Below the pieces are notes generated by a model. It saw nothing but the letters and a program-made list of their open reading frames with translations. It had not been told where the DNA came from and ran no database searches. Shown here piece by piece: positions 9,004 through 18,731 of a stretch of DNA of 64,000 nucleotides. A program made the translations under genes and the position numbers. Position 1 is the stretch's first letter. Every line of letters begins with the position of its first letter. The DNA is taken from NCBI GenBank assembly GCA_025992315.1, contig DAJPHG010000001.1, positions 496,001 to 560,000 of the forward strand. Reading direction: 5' to 3'. This DNA is from HGM10766 sp900757295. Lineage in GTDB: Bacteria; Bacillota_I; Bacilli_A; RF39; UBA660.

Positions 9004-10242
9004 ATGGCAAAAATAAAAAATATTATTGGAAGAGAGATACTAGATTCTAGGGGGAATCCTACTGTAGAAGCAGATGTTATTTTAGATAATGGTATTAAAG
9101 CTACGGCTTCAGTTCCATCTGGTGCATCTACAGGAAGCAGAGAGGCTTTAGAACTTCGTGATATGGATAAAAGTAGATATTTAGGAAAAGGAGTTTTAAA
9201 AGCTGTTAATAATATCAATACAGTTATTAAAGAGAGATTAATAGGGCAAGATTTATATCAAGTTGGTATTGATTCTATGTTATTACAATTAGATGGAACA
9301 GAATTTAAAAGCAATTTAGGTGCAAATGCTATGTTAGCTGTATCACTAGCTTGTTTAAAAGCTGCAGCAAAAACAGAAAATAAAGAGTTATATCAATATG
9401 TAGCAGCAAATAAAGTTTCCATGCCTATACCAATGATGAATATTATTAATGGTGGTAAACATGCTGATTCAGGTTTAGAAATTCAAGAGTTTATGATAGT
9501 TCCTGTTGTAAAAACTTTTAAAGAGCGTTTAAGAGCTGGATCTGAAATATTTCATAATTTAAAAGAAATATTAAAAAATAATAACCAAGTAGTTTCAGTA
9601 GGCGATGAAGGGGGTTTCGCTCCTCATTTAAATAGTAATATTGAAGCTTTAGATTTAATTAATAAAGCAATTATAACTAGTGGTTACATACCTGGAAAAG
9701 ATGTTTATATTGCTTTAGATGTAGCTGCAAGTGAAATTTATAATAAAGAAAATAATACATATAAAATAGATAATAAAGATTTAACTGTTGATGAATTAAT
9801 TAGTTATTATGTTTCTCTAGTTAATAAATATCCTATTATTTCAATAGAAGATCCTTTCTATGAGGATGATTTTGCTAGTTTTGCTAAATTAACATCAGTA
9901 CTTGGAAAAAGAATACTATTAGTTGGAGATGACTATTTTGTTACTAACAAACACTATTTACAAAAAGGAATTGATAATCAAGCTGGTAATACAATTTTAT
10001 TAAAGGCTAACCAAATTGGTACTATAACTGAAATGATTGATACTATAATGTTAGCTAGAAAAAATAATTACAATATGGTTATTTCTCATAGAAGTGGAGA
10101 AACTGAAGATACATTTATTGCAGATTTAGCAGTGGGATTAAATATAAATTATATTAAAACAGGTTCACTATGCCGTGGTGAAAGAATTGCTAAATATAAT
10201 CGTTTGCTTCGTATAGAAGAACAGTTAATGAATAACAAATAA
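9004..10242 (+). CDS. eno: Enolase
   Basis: Enolase converts 2-phosphoglycerate to phosphoenolpyruvate. ATG 9004 is preferred over an in-frame GTG at 8995, since the GTG lies within the ribosome binding site AAGGGTGAT. The 412 residues hold SRGNPTVEA, GGKHADSGLEIQEF, GDEGGFAPHL, the metal ligands in ALDVAAS, SIEDPF and LVGDDYFVTN, and IKTGSLCRGERIAKYN. Small departures are DDYF for DDLF and LLKANQIGT for the usual KLNQIGT; the catalytic lysines remain. It is followed by secG and rnr. Confidence 0.96.
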   Translation: MAKIKNIIGREILDSRGNPTVEADVILDNGIKATASVPSGASTGSREALELRDMDKSRYLGKGVLKAVNNINTVIKERLIGQDLYQVGIDSMLLQLDGTEFKSNLGANAMLAVSLACLKAAAKTENKELYQYVAANKVSMPIPMMNIINGGKHADSGLEIQEFMIVPVVKTFKERLRAGSEIFHNLKEILKNNNQVVSVGDEGGFAPHLNSNIEALDLINKAIITSGYIPGKDVYIALDVAASEIYNKENNTYKIDNKDLTVDELISYYVSLVNKYPIISIEDPFYEDDFASFAKLTSVLGKRILLVGDDYFVTNKHYLQKGIDNQAGNTILLKANQIGTITEMIDTIMLARKNNYNMVISHRSGETEDTFIADLAVGLNINYIKTGSLCRGERIAKYNRLLRIEEQLMNNK

Positions 10243-10310
10243 TATTTAAACTTGATAAAATTATTAAGATATGATAAATTAATATTTGTAAAAGTTAAGG
10301 AAGTGAAAAC

Positions 10311-10532
10311 ATGCTAGAAACAATTTTATTAGTTGTATCTGTTCTTTTAATTGCGATTGTTTTATTACAAAGTAATAAAGCTAGTGATGCTGGGCAAATA
10401 ATTTCTGGTGGTAATTCTACATTATTTCAAAAACAAAAAGAAAGAGGAGTAGAGTTATTAATTACTAGATTAACTATTTTACTTGGATTGGCTTTCTTTG
10501 TTATATCTTTAATAATTTTTATGCTTAGTTAA
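10311..10532 (+). CDS. secG: Preprotein translocase subunit SecG
   Basis: This 73-residue protein has two membrane segments (about residues 3-19 and 50-71) and the conserved VLLQSNKASDAGQIISGG loop between them. SecG assists SecYE-driven export. The order eno-secG-rnr-smpB is common in Bacillota and supports the call. AAGGAAGTG precedes the ATG. Confidence 0.92.
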   Translation: MLETILLVVSVLLIAIVLLQSNKASDAGQIISGGNSTLFQKQKERGVELLITRLTILLGLAFFVISLIIFMLS

Positions 10533-10548
10533 TCTAGGCTTTTTTTTA
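10523..10548 (+). terminator. Intrinsic terminator at secG end
   Basis: GCTTAG and CTAGGC pair around TTAAT and lead into eight Ts; the left arm is in the last codons of secG. Confidence 0.7.
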
Positions 10549-10584
10549 TTATAAAATTTAGGTATAATTATACTGGTGATAGAT

Positions 10585-10977
10585 GTGAAAAAGAAACTAA
10601 AAAAAGTGTGGTTAATAATTATTATTTTATTGATAGTAATTGGAGTGTTTGTATTTATTTTATTAAAAAACAGTAATAAAAAGATTGATAATAGTTTTAG
10701 TGTTACAAAGGAAAAGTATTCTGTTGATTCTAAAAATAATAAAATAAACTTAAATATTAAGATAAAAAATTCAGAAAATAGTGACAAAGAATTAGATAAT
10801 GTATCCGTTAGTATTATCAATAATGATGATCAAGAAGTTTTCTTTTATGTAAAAAATGTAGATTCTACTTTAAAAAAGAATGAAATTTATGATTTAAATA
10901 TTAGTGAAGATATTGAAAATAGTAATTTAAAAACTAAAAAAGATATCAAAGAAATTAAATATGAAGTTAATAAATAG
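10585..10977 (+). CDS. Small membrane-anchored protein of unknown function
   Basis: I prefer the GTG at 10585 (MKKKLKKVWLI) because GGTGAT at 10575-10580 then sits four bases upstream, as in other genes here; an in-frame GTG at 10576 is inside that site. The 130 residues comprise a basic N-terminus, one membrane segment (about 9-28) and a soluble outer domain of about 100 residues with a beta-strand-like pattern and many Asn, Lys and Ser. It recalls small extracellular carbohydrate-binding or FxLYD-like domains, but no motif is decisive. Confidence 0.6.
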   Translation: MKKKLKKVWLIIIILLIVIGVFVFILLKNSNKKIDNSFSVTKEKYSVDSKNNKINLNIKIKNSENSDKELDNVSVSIINNDDQEVFFYVKNVDSTLKKNEIYDLNISEDIENSNLKTKKDIKEIKYEVNK

Positions 10978-11003
10978 AACTATGTTAAGTAAGTTCTTTT
11001 TTT
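10976..11003 (+). terminator. Intrinsic terminator before rnr
   Basis: AGAAC and GTTCT pair across a 12-base loop and lead to a T7 tract directly after the stop codon of the small membrane protein. Confidence 0.55.
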
Positions 11004-11056
11004 AATGCATGAAATTACTTAAAGTGTTAAAATATTAATATAAGGATGTGAATCTT

Positions 11057-13171
11057 ATGAAAGATAAAGTATTAGAATTATTAAAAAATGAACATAGAGC
11101 TTTAGAAACTATTGAAATAAATGATTTATTAGGTTATAGAACTAGTAGTGAATATAAAGAATTATATGATACATTAGAAGATTTGGTAAATGAGTTTGTA
11201 GTTTTTAAAACAAAAAAAGAAAAGTATATTTTGCTAAAAAATTGTCCTGGATTAAAAATTGGAAAATTACAAATTAATAAAAAAGGTTTTGGCTTTGTTT
11301 TACTAGATAAAGAAGATGATCTATATATAGATGTTAATAACTTAAATGGAGCAATTGATCAAGATATTGTTTTATGTGAAGTTAATACACATGGCTTAAA
11401 AAAAGAAGGTAAAGTATTAAGAATAGTCAAAAGAGAACTAAAAAATCTAGTTGGAGAAATAGTTATTGTTAATGATAAAAAATGTTTTAAATCAGATGAC
11501 GCTAAAAAGAAGATAAATATTATTCTAACTGAAGAAAGTACTCATAATTGCGTTGAAGGTCATAAAGTTTTAGTAAGGCCTATTAAAGAATTGAAACATA
11601 ATGAATATTTAGGAGAGGTAATAACTATATTAGGACATAAAGATGATCCTAAAATTGATATTTTAAGTATTGCTTATAAACATGAAATTTATGATAAATA
11701 TACTGATGAAGTGTTAGAAGAAATTAAAAATATTCCTGATGAAGTAGATGAAAAAGATTTAGTTAATAGAAAAGATTTAACTGATTTAACAATTTTTACT
11801 ATTGATGGAAAAGATACTAAAGATATTGATGATGCTATTTCTATTCAAAAAAATAATGATGGCTATACTTTAGGAGTTCATATTGCTGATGTATCTAATT
11901 ATGTTAAAGAAAATACTGCTTTAGGAGATGATGCTTATAATCGTGGAACATCATCATATTTAGCAGATACAGTTATTCCAATGTTACCACATAAATTATC
12001 AAATGGAATTTGTTCTTTAAATGAAGGTGTTTTAAGATTAGCAATGTCTTGTGTTATGAATTTTGATAACGATGGCAAAATGATTGATTATGACATATTT
12101 GAATCATATATAAAATCTAGAAAAAAAATGAATTATGATGATGTTAACAAATTGTTAGTAAATCATGAAGTTGTTCCTGGTTATGAACCATTTAAAGATG
12201 ATTTGCTTATAATGAATGAACTTGCACATAAGTTAAGAAAAAATAAAGTAAAACGTGGCTATATAGAGTTTGATAGCAGCGAAGCCAAAATTATTCAAGA
12301 CGAAAATGGAAAAGCTATTGATATTGTTAAGAGAGTTCAAAGTGAAGGCGAAAAGTTAATTGAAGATTTCATGATTGCAGCAAATGAATGTGTAGCTACA
12401 CATATTTATAATATGGGTTTGCCTTTTATATATCGTGTTCATGATAAACCTAATTCTGATAAAATTGATGAATTTGTTACATTAGTACATTTATTAGGAT
12501 ATAAATTAAAAACTAAAACAAAAGAGATAACTCCTAGAACTATGCAGTTAATTCTTAAAGAATTAAAAGATAAAAAAGAATATCCTATTCTATCTAATTT
12601 ATTATTAAGAAGTATGAAAAAAGCAGTATATAGTAAAGAAAATATCGGCCATTTTGGTTTAGCTAGTTTAAATTATACACACTTTACTTCTCCAATTCGT
12701 CGTTTTCCAGATTTAACAGTTCATCGTTTGTTAAAAAAATATTTAGTAGAACATGATATGAGTATGACAACAATTAATACTCTTGATTCTTCTTTAGTTG
12801 AGCTTGCAGAACATTGCAGTGAGAGAGAAGTTGCTTCAGTTGAAGCTGAGCGTGATGTTGATGATATGAAAATGGCTGAATACATGGAAGATCATATTGG
12901 AGAAGTATATGATGGCTATATTGAAACAATTACTAATTTTGGAATGTTTGTAGAACTTGATAATTTAGTCGAAGGATTAGTTCATGTAAAATCATTAAAA
13001 GGAGACTATTTTACTTATGTTCCTGAACTTTTAGCTATGGTAGGAAAGTCAACTAAAAAAACTTATCGTTTAGGAGATACTATTAAAGTAAGATGTGTTG
13101 GTGCATCTAAATTGAATTCATCTGTTGATTTTGAAATTGTTGAGGAAAAAGATAATGGAAATAAAGAATAA
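11057..13171 (+). CDS. rnr: Ribonuclease R
   Basis: RNase R is a 3'-5' exoribonuclease that degrades structured RNA and helps with tmRNA maturation and decay. The start is ATG 11057, ten bases after AAGGA, rather than GTG 11048. In 704 residues there are an N-terminal winged-helix part, two cold-shock domains (KLQINKKGFGFVLL), the RNB catalytic segment FTIDGKDTKDIDDAISI with its Asp cluster, HFTSPIRRFPDLTVHRLL, and a C-terminal S1 domain (YDGYIETITNFGMFVEL). smpB starts inside its 3' end, a pairing frequent in Bacillota. Confidence 0.95.
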   Translation: MKDKVLELLKNEHRALETIEINDLLGYRTSSEYKELYDTLEDLVNEFVVFKTKKEKYILLKNCPGLKIGKLQINKKGFGFVLLDKEDDLYIDVNNLNGAIDQDIVLCEVNTHGLKKEGKVLRIVKRELKNLVGEIVIVNDKKCFKSDDAKKKINIILTEESTHNCVEGHKVLVRPIKELKHNEYLGEVITILGHKDDPKIDILSIAYKHEIYDKYTDEVLEEIKNIPDEVDEKDLVNRKDLTDLTIFTIDGKDTKDIDDAISIQKNNDGYTLGVHIADVSNYVKENTALGDDAYNRGTSSYLADTVIPMLPHKLSNGICSLNEGVLRLAMSCVMNFDNDGKMIDYDIFESYIKSRKKMNYDDVNKLLVNHEVVPGYEPFKDDLLIMNELAHKLRKNKVKRGYIEFDSSEAKIIQDENGKAIDIVKRVQSEGEKLIEDFMIAANECVATHIYNMGLPFIYRVHDKPNSDKIDEFVTLVHLLGYKLKTKTKEITPRTMQLILKELKDKKEYPILSNLLLRSMKKAVYSKENIGHFGLASLNYTHFTSPIRRFPDLTVHRLLKKYLVEHDMSMTTINTLDSSLVELAEHCSEREVASVEAERDVDDMKMAEYMEDHIGEVYDGYIETITNFGMFVELDNLVEGLVHVKSLKGDYFTYVPELLAMVGKSTKKTYRLGDTIKVRCVGASKLNSSVDFEIVEEKDNGNKE

Positions 13172-13589
13172 AAAAGCATATTTTGATTACTATATAGAAA
13201 AAGAATATGAAGCTGGAATTGAGCTAAAAGGAACAGAAATAAAGTCAATAAGAAATGGTTCAGCTAATTTAAAAGATAGTTATGCAAGAGTTAAAAATAA
13301 TGAAGTATTTGTAATTAATATGTTTATTTCAAAATATGAGTTTGGAAATATATTTAATCATGATGAAAGAAGAGAAAGGAAGTTATTACTTCACAAGCAA
13401 GAGATTCTTAAAATAAAGAAAATGTTAGAACAAGATGGATATAGTTTAGTTCCTTTAAAATTATATTTAAAGAAAAATAAAGCAAAATTATTAATTGGTT
13501 TAGCTAAAGGTAACAAGCTATATGATAAAAGAGAATCTATAAAAGAACGTGATTTAAAAATGGCTGAAGCTAAAAATTTGAGATTTTAA
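13155..13589 (+). CDS. smpB: SsrA-binding protein SmpB
   Basis: SmpB binds tmRNA and carries it into stalled ribosomes. Start ATG 13155 (MEIKNKKAYFDYYIEKEYEAG) overlaps rnr by 17 bases and has GAGGA eight bases upstream; a more upstream frame opening at 13125 would add ten unrelated residues. The 144 residues hold GIELKGTEIKSIRNG, HDERRERKLLLHK and the basic tail LYDKRESIKERD. The partner RNA, ssrA, lies at 51.9 kb. Confidence 0.95.
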   Translation: MEIKNKKAYFDYYIEKEYEAGIELKGTEIKSIRNGSANLKDSYARVKNNEVFVINMFISKYEFGNIFNHDERRERKLLLHKQEILKIKKMLEQDGYSLVPLKLYLKKNKAKLLIGLAKGNKLYDKRESIKERDLKMAEAKNLRF

Positions 13590-13632
13590 ATTTATATGTT
13601 ATACTTAAAGAAATATAGAGAGCAGGTTTCTT

Positions 13633-14679
13633 ATGAAGAAGTTTATAAAAAAGCATAAAGCATTATTTGTGATAATTTGTGTTTTATTTGTTGCAATAGC
13701 TGCAGTAAGTGTATATTTTATTTTCTTTAATAAAAAAGAAGAGGTAAAAGCAAAAGAAGAAAAGCCAGTTATAGAAAAAAAATTAAAAATAATTGATGAA
13801 GATTCTAAAACTAGACCATATGCTGTAATGATTAATAATCACAATACTGCAAGAAAATATCATTCTGGTTTGCAAGATGCTTATATTGTTTATGAGATGA
13901 TTGTTGAAGGTGGTATTACTAGAATGATGGCTCTTTTTAAGGATCAAACAACTGAAAAAATTGGTTCAATTAGAAGTGCTAGACATTATTTTTTAGATTA
14001 TGCATTGGAAAATGATGCAATATATGTTCATTGGGGATGGTCTCCTCAAGCACAAAGTGATATTAAATCTTTAAGTATAAATAATATTAATGGTCTAACT
14101 TATGAAGGTACATATTTTTTTAGGGATAAATCTTTAAGAGTTTCTAGTGAACATACAGGATTTACTTCTATTGAAAAACTAGACCAAGCTAGAGAAAAGC
14201 TTAATTATAGAACAAATTTAAAGAAAGATATATTATTAAATTATAGTGTTGATAATATTGATTTAAGTAATAAAGAAGATGCTATTGTAGCAACTAATAT
14301 TGATATTCCATATTCTACATCATTAAAAACTTCATATGTTTATGATGCAGAAAATAAAGTTTATAAAAGATTTGTTAATGGTGTTGAACATGTAGATTAT
14401 GTTACAAAAAAACAGTATACTACTAAGAATATAATTACTTATAAATTACCTAATTCTACTATTTCCGGTGATCAAAAAGGACGTCAAGATGTTGATACTG
14501 TAGGTAGTGGAGAAGGATACTATATAACAAACGGCTATGCAATTCCAATTACTTGGGAAAAAGAATCAAGAAGTAGTCAAACAGTTTATAAATATTCTAA
14601 TGGTAAAGAAATAGATGTAAATGATGGAAATACTTATATTCAAATACAACCTACTAATTTTGAATTGAGCATATCATAG
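13633..14679 (+). CDS. YerB-like DUF3048 protein, membrane anchored
   Basis: An N-terminal membrane segment (about residues 10-31) is followed by a DUF3048 domain recognised by TRPYAVMINNHNTARKYHSG, YEMIVEGGITRMMALF, GSIRSARHYFLDYA and a C-terminal half with GQDVDTVGSGEGYYITNG-like strands. YerB of Bacillus is a putative lipoprotein of unknown function; no lipobox Cys is seen here, so it appears to be held by an uncleaved anchor facing outward. The short gap to the next gene, 10 bases, suggests an operon. Confidence 0.8.
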   Translation: MKKFIKKHKALFVIICVLFVAIAAVSVYFIFFNKKEEVKAKEEKPVIEKKLKIIDEDSKTRPYAVMINNHNTARKYHSGLQDAYIVYEMIVEGGITRMMALFKDQTTEKIGSIRSARHYFLDYALENDAIYVHWGWSPQAQSDIKSLSINNINGLTYEGTYFFRDKSLRVSSEHTGFTSIEKLDQAREKLNYRTNLKKDILLNYSVDNIDLSNKEDAIVATNIDIPYSTSLKTSYVYDAENKVYKRFVNGVEHVDYVTKKQYTTKNIITYKLPNSTISGDQKGRQDVDTVGSGEGYYITNGYAIPITWEKESRSSQTVYKYSNGKEIDVNDGNTYIQIQPTNFELSIS

Positions 14680-14689
14680 GAGAAGAAAT

Positions 14690-15037
14690 ATGGAAATTTT
14701 TATAGAATTTTTAACTAAAAATTATATTTGGTTTTTAGTTGTGTCAATTGTTTTGTTATTTTCACTTATAGGTTTTTTAGTTGAAACTAGTAAAAATCCT
14801 AAACCAAAAGATGGAACTGAAAATAAAGAAAAACCAATAAAAGAAAAGAAAAAGAAAAAATCTAAGGATAAAAAAGAGGCTATTTTAGAAGATAATACTC
14901 CTACAATAGAAGAATTAATAAAAGCTCAAGAAAATAAAGAACAAAAGTTAGAGGAAAATTCTACTGAGGAGAAAACTGAAGAATTAACTTATGATAAACC
15001 ACTTATAATTGATGATAAAGAAGATATTAAAAAATAA
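14690..15037 (+). CDS. Small membrane protein with charged Lys/Glu tail
   Basis: The 115 residues have one membrane segment (about 12-31, WFLVVSIVLLFSLIGFLVE) and then a highly charged, low-complexity Lys- and Glu-rich tail with no recognisable domain. The tail is probably cytoplasmic and disordered. AGGAGAAG precedes the ATG. It follows the DUF3048 gene closely, and its terminator overlaps the stop codon, so it ends that operon. Function unknown. Confidence 0.6.
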   Translation: MEIFIEFLTKNYIWFLVVSIVLLFSLIGFLVETSKNPKPKDGTENKEKPIKEKKKKKSKDKKEAILEDNTPTIEELIKAQENKEQKLEENSTEEKTEELTYDKPLIIDDKEDIKK

Positions 15038-15048
15038 TATCTTTTTTA
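15022..15048 (+). terminator. Intrinsic terminator overlapping a stop codon
   Basis: AGATATTA pairs with TAATATCT, followed by T6. The right arm contains the TAA stop of the preceding gene. Confidence 0.75.
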
Positions 15049-15141
15049 TATGTAAACATCTACTTTAATTCTAATTTAAGGTAGAAAAATAGCATATAAT
15101 TTGATATACTAAAATAAGCAAAATATAAAGGGAGTGAATTT

Positions 15142-15966
15142 ATGACTTGGACAACTTTTGGGTCTGTTGTAACAAAGATTTTAGATATTTCTATTGTTTG
15201 GTTAATGTTTTATTTTATTTTAAAGAATGTTAAAAATAATATTAAAATGGTTTTAATTGTTAAAGGTGTTGTTCTAATTTTAGTTATTAAGTTAATAAGT
15301 AGTCTATTAGATTTATATACTGTAGGACTATTATTAGAGTATATTTTATCTTGGGGCCCTTTAGCTTTAATTATAATATTCCAACCTGAGATAAGGAATG
15401 TATTAGAATCTATTGGAAGAACTAATTTATTAGGAAGACATAAAATATTGACAGTTGATGAACGAGAAAAAATGGTTTATGAAATTATGGATGCGATTGA
15501 ATATTTAAAGAAGAATCGTATTGGAGCATTAATTGTTATAGAAAGAGATATATCTTTACAAGAATATATTGAACCAGCAACAAAGATATATGCTGATGTA
15601 TCTAGTGCTTTGCTTGGAACTATATTCTTTCCTAATAACCCATTACATGATGGTGGTGTTATAATTCAAGGAGATAAAATTACATGTGCTGGTTCTGTAT
15701 TTAAAACAAGTATGGATCCTACTTTAAGTAAAAGATTAGGTACTAGACATAGAGCTGCTTTAGGAGTTGCAGAAGAAACTGATGCAATTGCACTAATTGT
15801 GTCTGAAGAAACTGGAAGAATCAGTATTGCTGTTAATGGTAATATGAAATACAATTTAACTTTAGAAGATTTTAAAATGACATTAATTGATGAATTAAAA
15901 CCTAAAACTGAAGTTTTCTATGATGCTGATGATGAAGAAGAAGGGATGAGTGATAATAATGCGTAA
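15142..15966 (+). CDS. cdaA: Diadenylate cyclase CdaA (c-di-AMP synthase)
   Basis: CdaA joins two ATP into c-di-AMP, the signal for potassium and wall homeostasis. Three membrane helices (about residues 8-90) lead into the DAC domain with FQPEIRNVLESIGR, the catalytic LHDGG (D170; the usual form is DGA) and GTRHRAALG (R202-H203-R204). The 274 residues match the family. Its stop lies inside the next gene, cdaR, its known regulator; glmM, which often follows, is not in this window. The ATG follows GGGAGTGA. Confidence 0.93.
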   Translation: MTWTTFGSVVTKILDISIVWLMFYFILKNVKNNIKMVLIVKGVVLILVIKLISSLLDLYTVGLLLEYILSWGPLALIIIFQPEIRNVLESIGRTNLLGRHKILTVDEREKMVYEIMDAIEYLKKNRIGALIVIERDISLQEYIEPATKIYADVSSALLGTIFFPNNPLHDGGVIIQGDKITCAGSVFKTSMDPTLSKRLGTRHRAALGVAEETDAIALIVSEETGRISIAVNGNMKYNLTLEDFKMTLIDELKPKTEVFYDADDEEEGMSDNNA

Positions 15967-17314
15967 AGTGTTAAATGTATTTGTTGCTTTCTTCAAATTA
16001 ATATATGCTGGTATTGATAAAATTATTGTTACTCCTATTAGTAGATTAGTATATCGTATTAATAAAAGATTAAAAGGAAGTAATAATAAATTAGATAAAA
16101 TATTAAATAGACCTAATATTTTGATTTATCTTTCTTTAATCTTTGCTGTTGTTATATTTGTCTTAGTTGACCAAAAAGTTATTAATTTAGTTCAAACAGA
16201 AGCAGAGATTCTTTCTGACCAAAAAGTAGTTGCTGAGTATAATAAAGAAGCTTATGTTGTTGAAGGTATTCCTGATACAGTTGATGTTACATTAATTGGT
16301 AGAAAAAGTGATTTATATTTAGCTAAGCAATTAGGAGATCATGAAGTTAAATTAGATTTAACTAAATATGGTGTTGGGGAGCATAAAGTTAAGTTAACTT
16401 ATAATCAAACTGTTGATTCTTTAAGTTATAAATTAGATCCATCTACTGTTTTAGTTGTAATTAAAGAAAAGATTAGTACTTTAAAAACAATTTCGTATGA
16501 TTTATTAAATGAAGATAAACTTGATGCTAAATTAAGTGTTAATAATGTAACTTTAGATAGAAATGAAGTTGTAATTAAAGGTTCAGAAGATACTTTAGCT
16601 AAAGTTGCTACTGTAAGAGCATTAATAGATTTAAGCGATGATGAATTTAAAGAAAAAGGAGATTATACAATTGATAATGTTCCTTTAGTTGCTTATGATA
16701 ATGAAGGTAAAGTTGTTGAAAACGTAGAAATTGTTCCAGAAAAAGTAACAGCTACAATTAAGCTAGAATCTTATTCTACTGAAGTACCTTTAAAAGTTTT
16801 AACTACTGGTATTTTAAAACCTGGTAAAGCTATTGCTTCAATTGATAGTACTGTTTCTAAAATTACAATTTATGGTGATCAAGCTGCCTTAGATGAAATA
16901 AAATATGTTCCGGTTACTATAGATGTAAATAATTTAGGTGAAGATAAAACTTATAATGTAACTATAACAAAACCTAATGGAGTTAAATCTATGAGTGATA
17001 CAACAGCGACTATAACTGTTAAGTTTGGCGAGGAAGCTCAAAAAACAATTGATAATATAAGTGTTCAGTGGAAGAACTTATCTTCGGGATATAATGTTAA
17101 TGCTAAATCAAAAGATGATGCAGCAATTTCGGTAATAGCAAAGGGAACTCAAGAAGTTTTAGATAGCTTAGATACTTCGAAAATCACTGCTTATGTTGAT
17201 TTAAATGGTTATGGTGAAGGTGAACATCAGGTAAAAGTTACTGTTGAAGGTGATGATCCAAAAGTTCAATTCTTCTCAAATAAACAAATAACAATAGTTA
17301 TTAGTGCAAAATAA
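15959..17314 (+). CDS. cdaR: CdaA regulator CdaR, YbbR-domain protein
   Basis: CdaR binds CdaA through the membrane and tunes its activity. One membrane segment (about residues 45-65, ILIYLSLIFAVVIFVLVD) is followed by four YbbR repeats of roughly 85 residues, each with a V(P/E)GxPxxVxxxxxGr-type unit. I use ATG 15959, within the last codons of cdaA, preceded by GTGATAATA; GTG 15950 is also in frame. The 452 residues fit the family. A strong bidirectional terminator follows. Confidence 0.9.
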   Translation: MRKVLNVFVAFFKLIYAGIDKIIVTPISRLVYRINKRLKGSNNKLDKILNRPNILIYLSLIFAVVIFVLVDQKVINLVQTEAEILSDQKVVAEYNKEAYVVEGIPDTVDVTLIGRKSDLYLAKQLGDHEVKLDLTKYGVGEHKVKLTYNQTVDSLSYKLDPSTVLVVIKEKISTLKTISYDLLNEDKLDAKLSVNNVTLDRNEVVIKGSEDTLAKVATVRALIDLSDDEFKEKGDYTIDNVPLVAYDNEGKVVENVEIVPEKVTATIKLESYSTEVPLKVLTTGILKPGKAIASIDSTVSKITIYGDQAALDEIKYVPVTIDVNNLGEDKTYNVTITKPNGVKSMSDTTATITVKFGEEAQKTIDNISVQWKNLSSGYNVNAKSKDDAAISVIAKGTQEVLDSLDTSKITAYVDLNGYGEGEHQVKVTVEGDDPKVQFFSNKQITIVISAK

Positions 17315-17318
17315 AAAG

Positions 17319-17346
17319 ACGTTTCTAATTCAAGAAACGTTTTTTT
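17319..17346. terminator. Bidirectional terminator between cdaR and DUF378 gene
   Basis: ACGTTTCT and AGAAACGT form the stem, with an A5 tract on the left and T7 on the right, stopping transcription from both sides. Confidence 0.8.
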
Positions 17347-17548
17347 ATTCATTATTTGATAAATGCATAAACAATATACCAATGTTAATTGCACCACATA
17401 TACCAATAAGAACATATATAACACTAGATATAACTGAATTTGCGCCAAATAAGGCTGATACTAAATTGAAATCAAAAAGGCCAACTAATGCCCAATTTAA
17501 CGCTCCTATAATATTAAATACTAGTGCAGTTTTTTGTATAGTTTCCAT
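17345..17548 (-). CDS. DUF378 small membrane protein
   Basis: A 67-residue protein with two hydrophobic segments, starting METIQKTALVFNIIGALNWALVG; the GALNWALVGLFDFNLVSALFG pattern defines DUF378. Start is ATG at 17548 with GAGG seven bases before; an upstream in-frame TTG at 17554 is less likely. Widely conserved in Bacillota, function unknown. Confidence 0.8.
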   Translation of the reverse strand: METIQKTALVFNIIGALNWALVGLFDFNLVSALFGANSVISSVIYVLIGICGAINIGILFMHLSNNE

Positions 17549-17654
17549 AATCAATCCTCATTTCTATTTTTATTATGTTTAACTTTTTATAAAATATACA
17601 TGAATAATTGATAAAGTAAAAAAATATACTTTAACTAGAAAAGGAAAGTGGTTT

Positions 17655-18683
17655 ATGAAAAAAATATTTATTTTAAGTATATTTGTTTTATTTATTGTAT
17701 GTGGCTGTGGAAAATTTGAAATTAGTGATGCAAAAACTGAATTTAAAAACAAAGTAAATTCTTCAAAAGGATATGAATTAAAAGGTGTTATGGAAATTTA
17801 TAATAACGATGATACTTTTAAATATAAAATAACAGTTAATTATAAAAAAGATGATTACTATAAAGTTAGTATGATTAATCAAAATAATAATCATGAACAA
17901 ATAATTTTAAAAAATGAAGAAAGTGTTTATGTTGTAACGCCTAGTTTAAATAAAAGTTTTAAATTTGAAAGTAGTTGGCCAGATAATAGTTCTCAATCTT
18001 ATATCTTAAAATCATTAGTAAATGATTTAGTAAATGATGAAAATGCAACTTTAACTGACGAAGGTAAAAACTATATTGTAACCACAAGTGTTAATTATCC
18101 ACATAATAAATCATTAGTAAATCAAAAATTATATTTTAATAAAGACATGGATTTAGAAAAAGTTATAGTTTTCGATGAAAATAAATCAGAAAAAATAAAA
18201 TTAACTATAAATAGTATTGATTATAAAGCAAAATATAAAGATGATTATTTTGACTTAGATACATTAATAGATGATAGTACAAAAGAGGAAGAAAATAGTC
18301 AAAATCAGAAAAAAGAAACTACTAGTACAAATACAACGGCTGATGTTGATGATATAAGTTATCCACTATATGTTCCATCAAATACTTATTTAAAAAGTAA
18401 GGATAAAGTTGATAATGAAGGAAGTAGCAGAACAATTCTAACGTTTAATGGTGATAAATCATTTGTGCTTGTTGAAGAAGCAGCAGATGTATCAAAAGAA
18501 TTTGAAATATTACCTGTTAGTGGAGATCCTTTAATTTTAACAAATACAGTTGCAGCTTTATCAGATAAAAGTATTACATGGACTGCTAATAATAAAGAAT
18601 ATTATATTACTAGTAATAATTTAACTGCAAATGAACTTGCAACTATTGCTGATTCAATGGGAAGTACTACTGTTGGTAAGTAG
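17655..18683 (+). CDS. Lipoprotein with LolA/YdcC-like and DUF4367-like parts
   Basis: The N-terminus MKKIFILSIFVLFIVCGCGKFE has a lipobox ending in Cys, so it should be a membrane lipoprotein. Residues about 25-200 look like the LolA/LppX-type fold of sporulation lipoproteins such as YdcC and GerS (GYELKGVMEIYNNDDTFKYK), then a Ser/Thr/Asn linker, then a roughly 110-residue domain (YPLYVPSNTYLKSKD) resembling DUF4367. Family assignment is by pattern only. AAAGGAAAG precedes the ATG. Confidence 0.65.
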   Translation: MKKIFILSIFVLFIVCGCGKFEISDAKTEFKNKVNSSKGYELKGVMEIYNNDDTFKYKITVNYKKDDYYKVSMINQNNNHEQIILKNEESVYVVTPSLNKSFKFESSWPDNSSQSYILKSLVNDLVNDENATLTDEGKNYIVTTSVNYPHNKSLVNQKLYFNKDMDLEKVIVFDENKSEKIKLTINSIDYKAKYKDDYFDLDTLIDDSTKEEENSQNQKKETTSTNTTADVDDISYPLYVPSNTYLKSKDKVDNEGSSRTILTFNGDKSFVLVEEAADVSKEFEILPVSGDPLILTNTVAALSDKSITWTANNKEYYITSNNLTANELATIADSMGSTTVGK

Positions 18684-18692
18684 TGCTTTTTT
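18663..18692 (+). terminator. Terminator overlapping lipoprotein gene end
   Basis: AGTACTAC pairs with GTAGTGCT (one G-U), followed by T6. The stem holds the last codons and stop. Confidence 0.7.
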
Positions 18693-18731
18693 GCATTTTG
18701 TGTTAAAATAGTATAAGAAATTGGTGATATT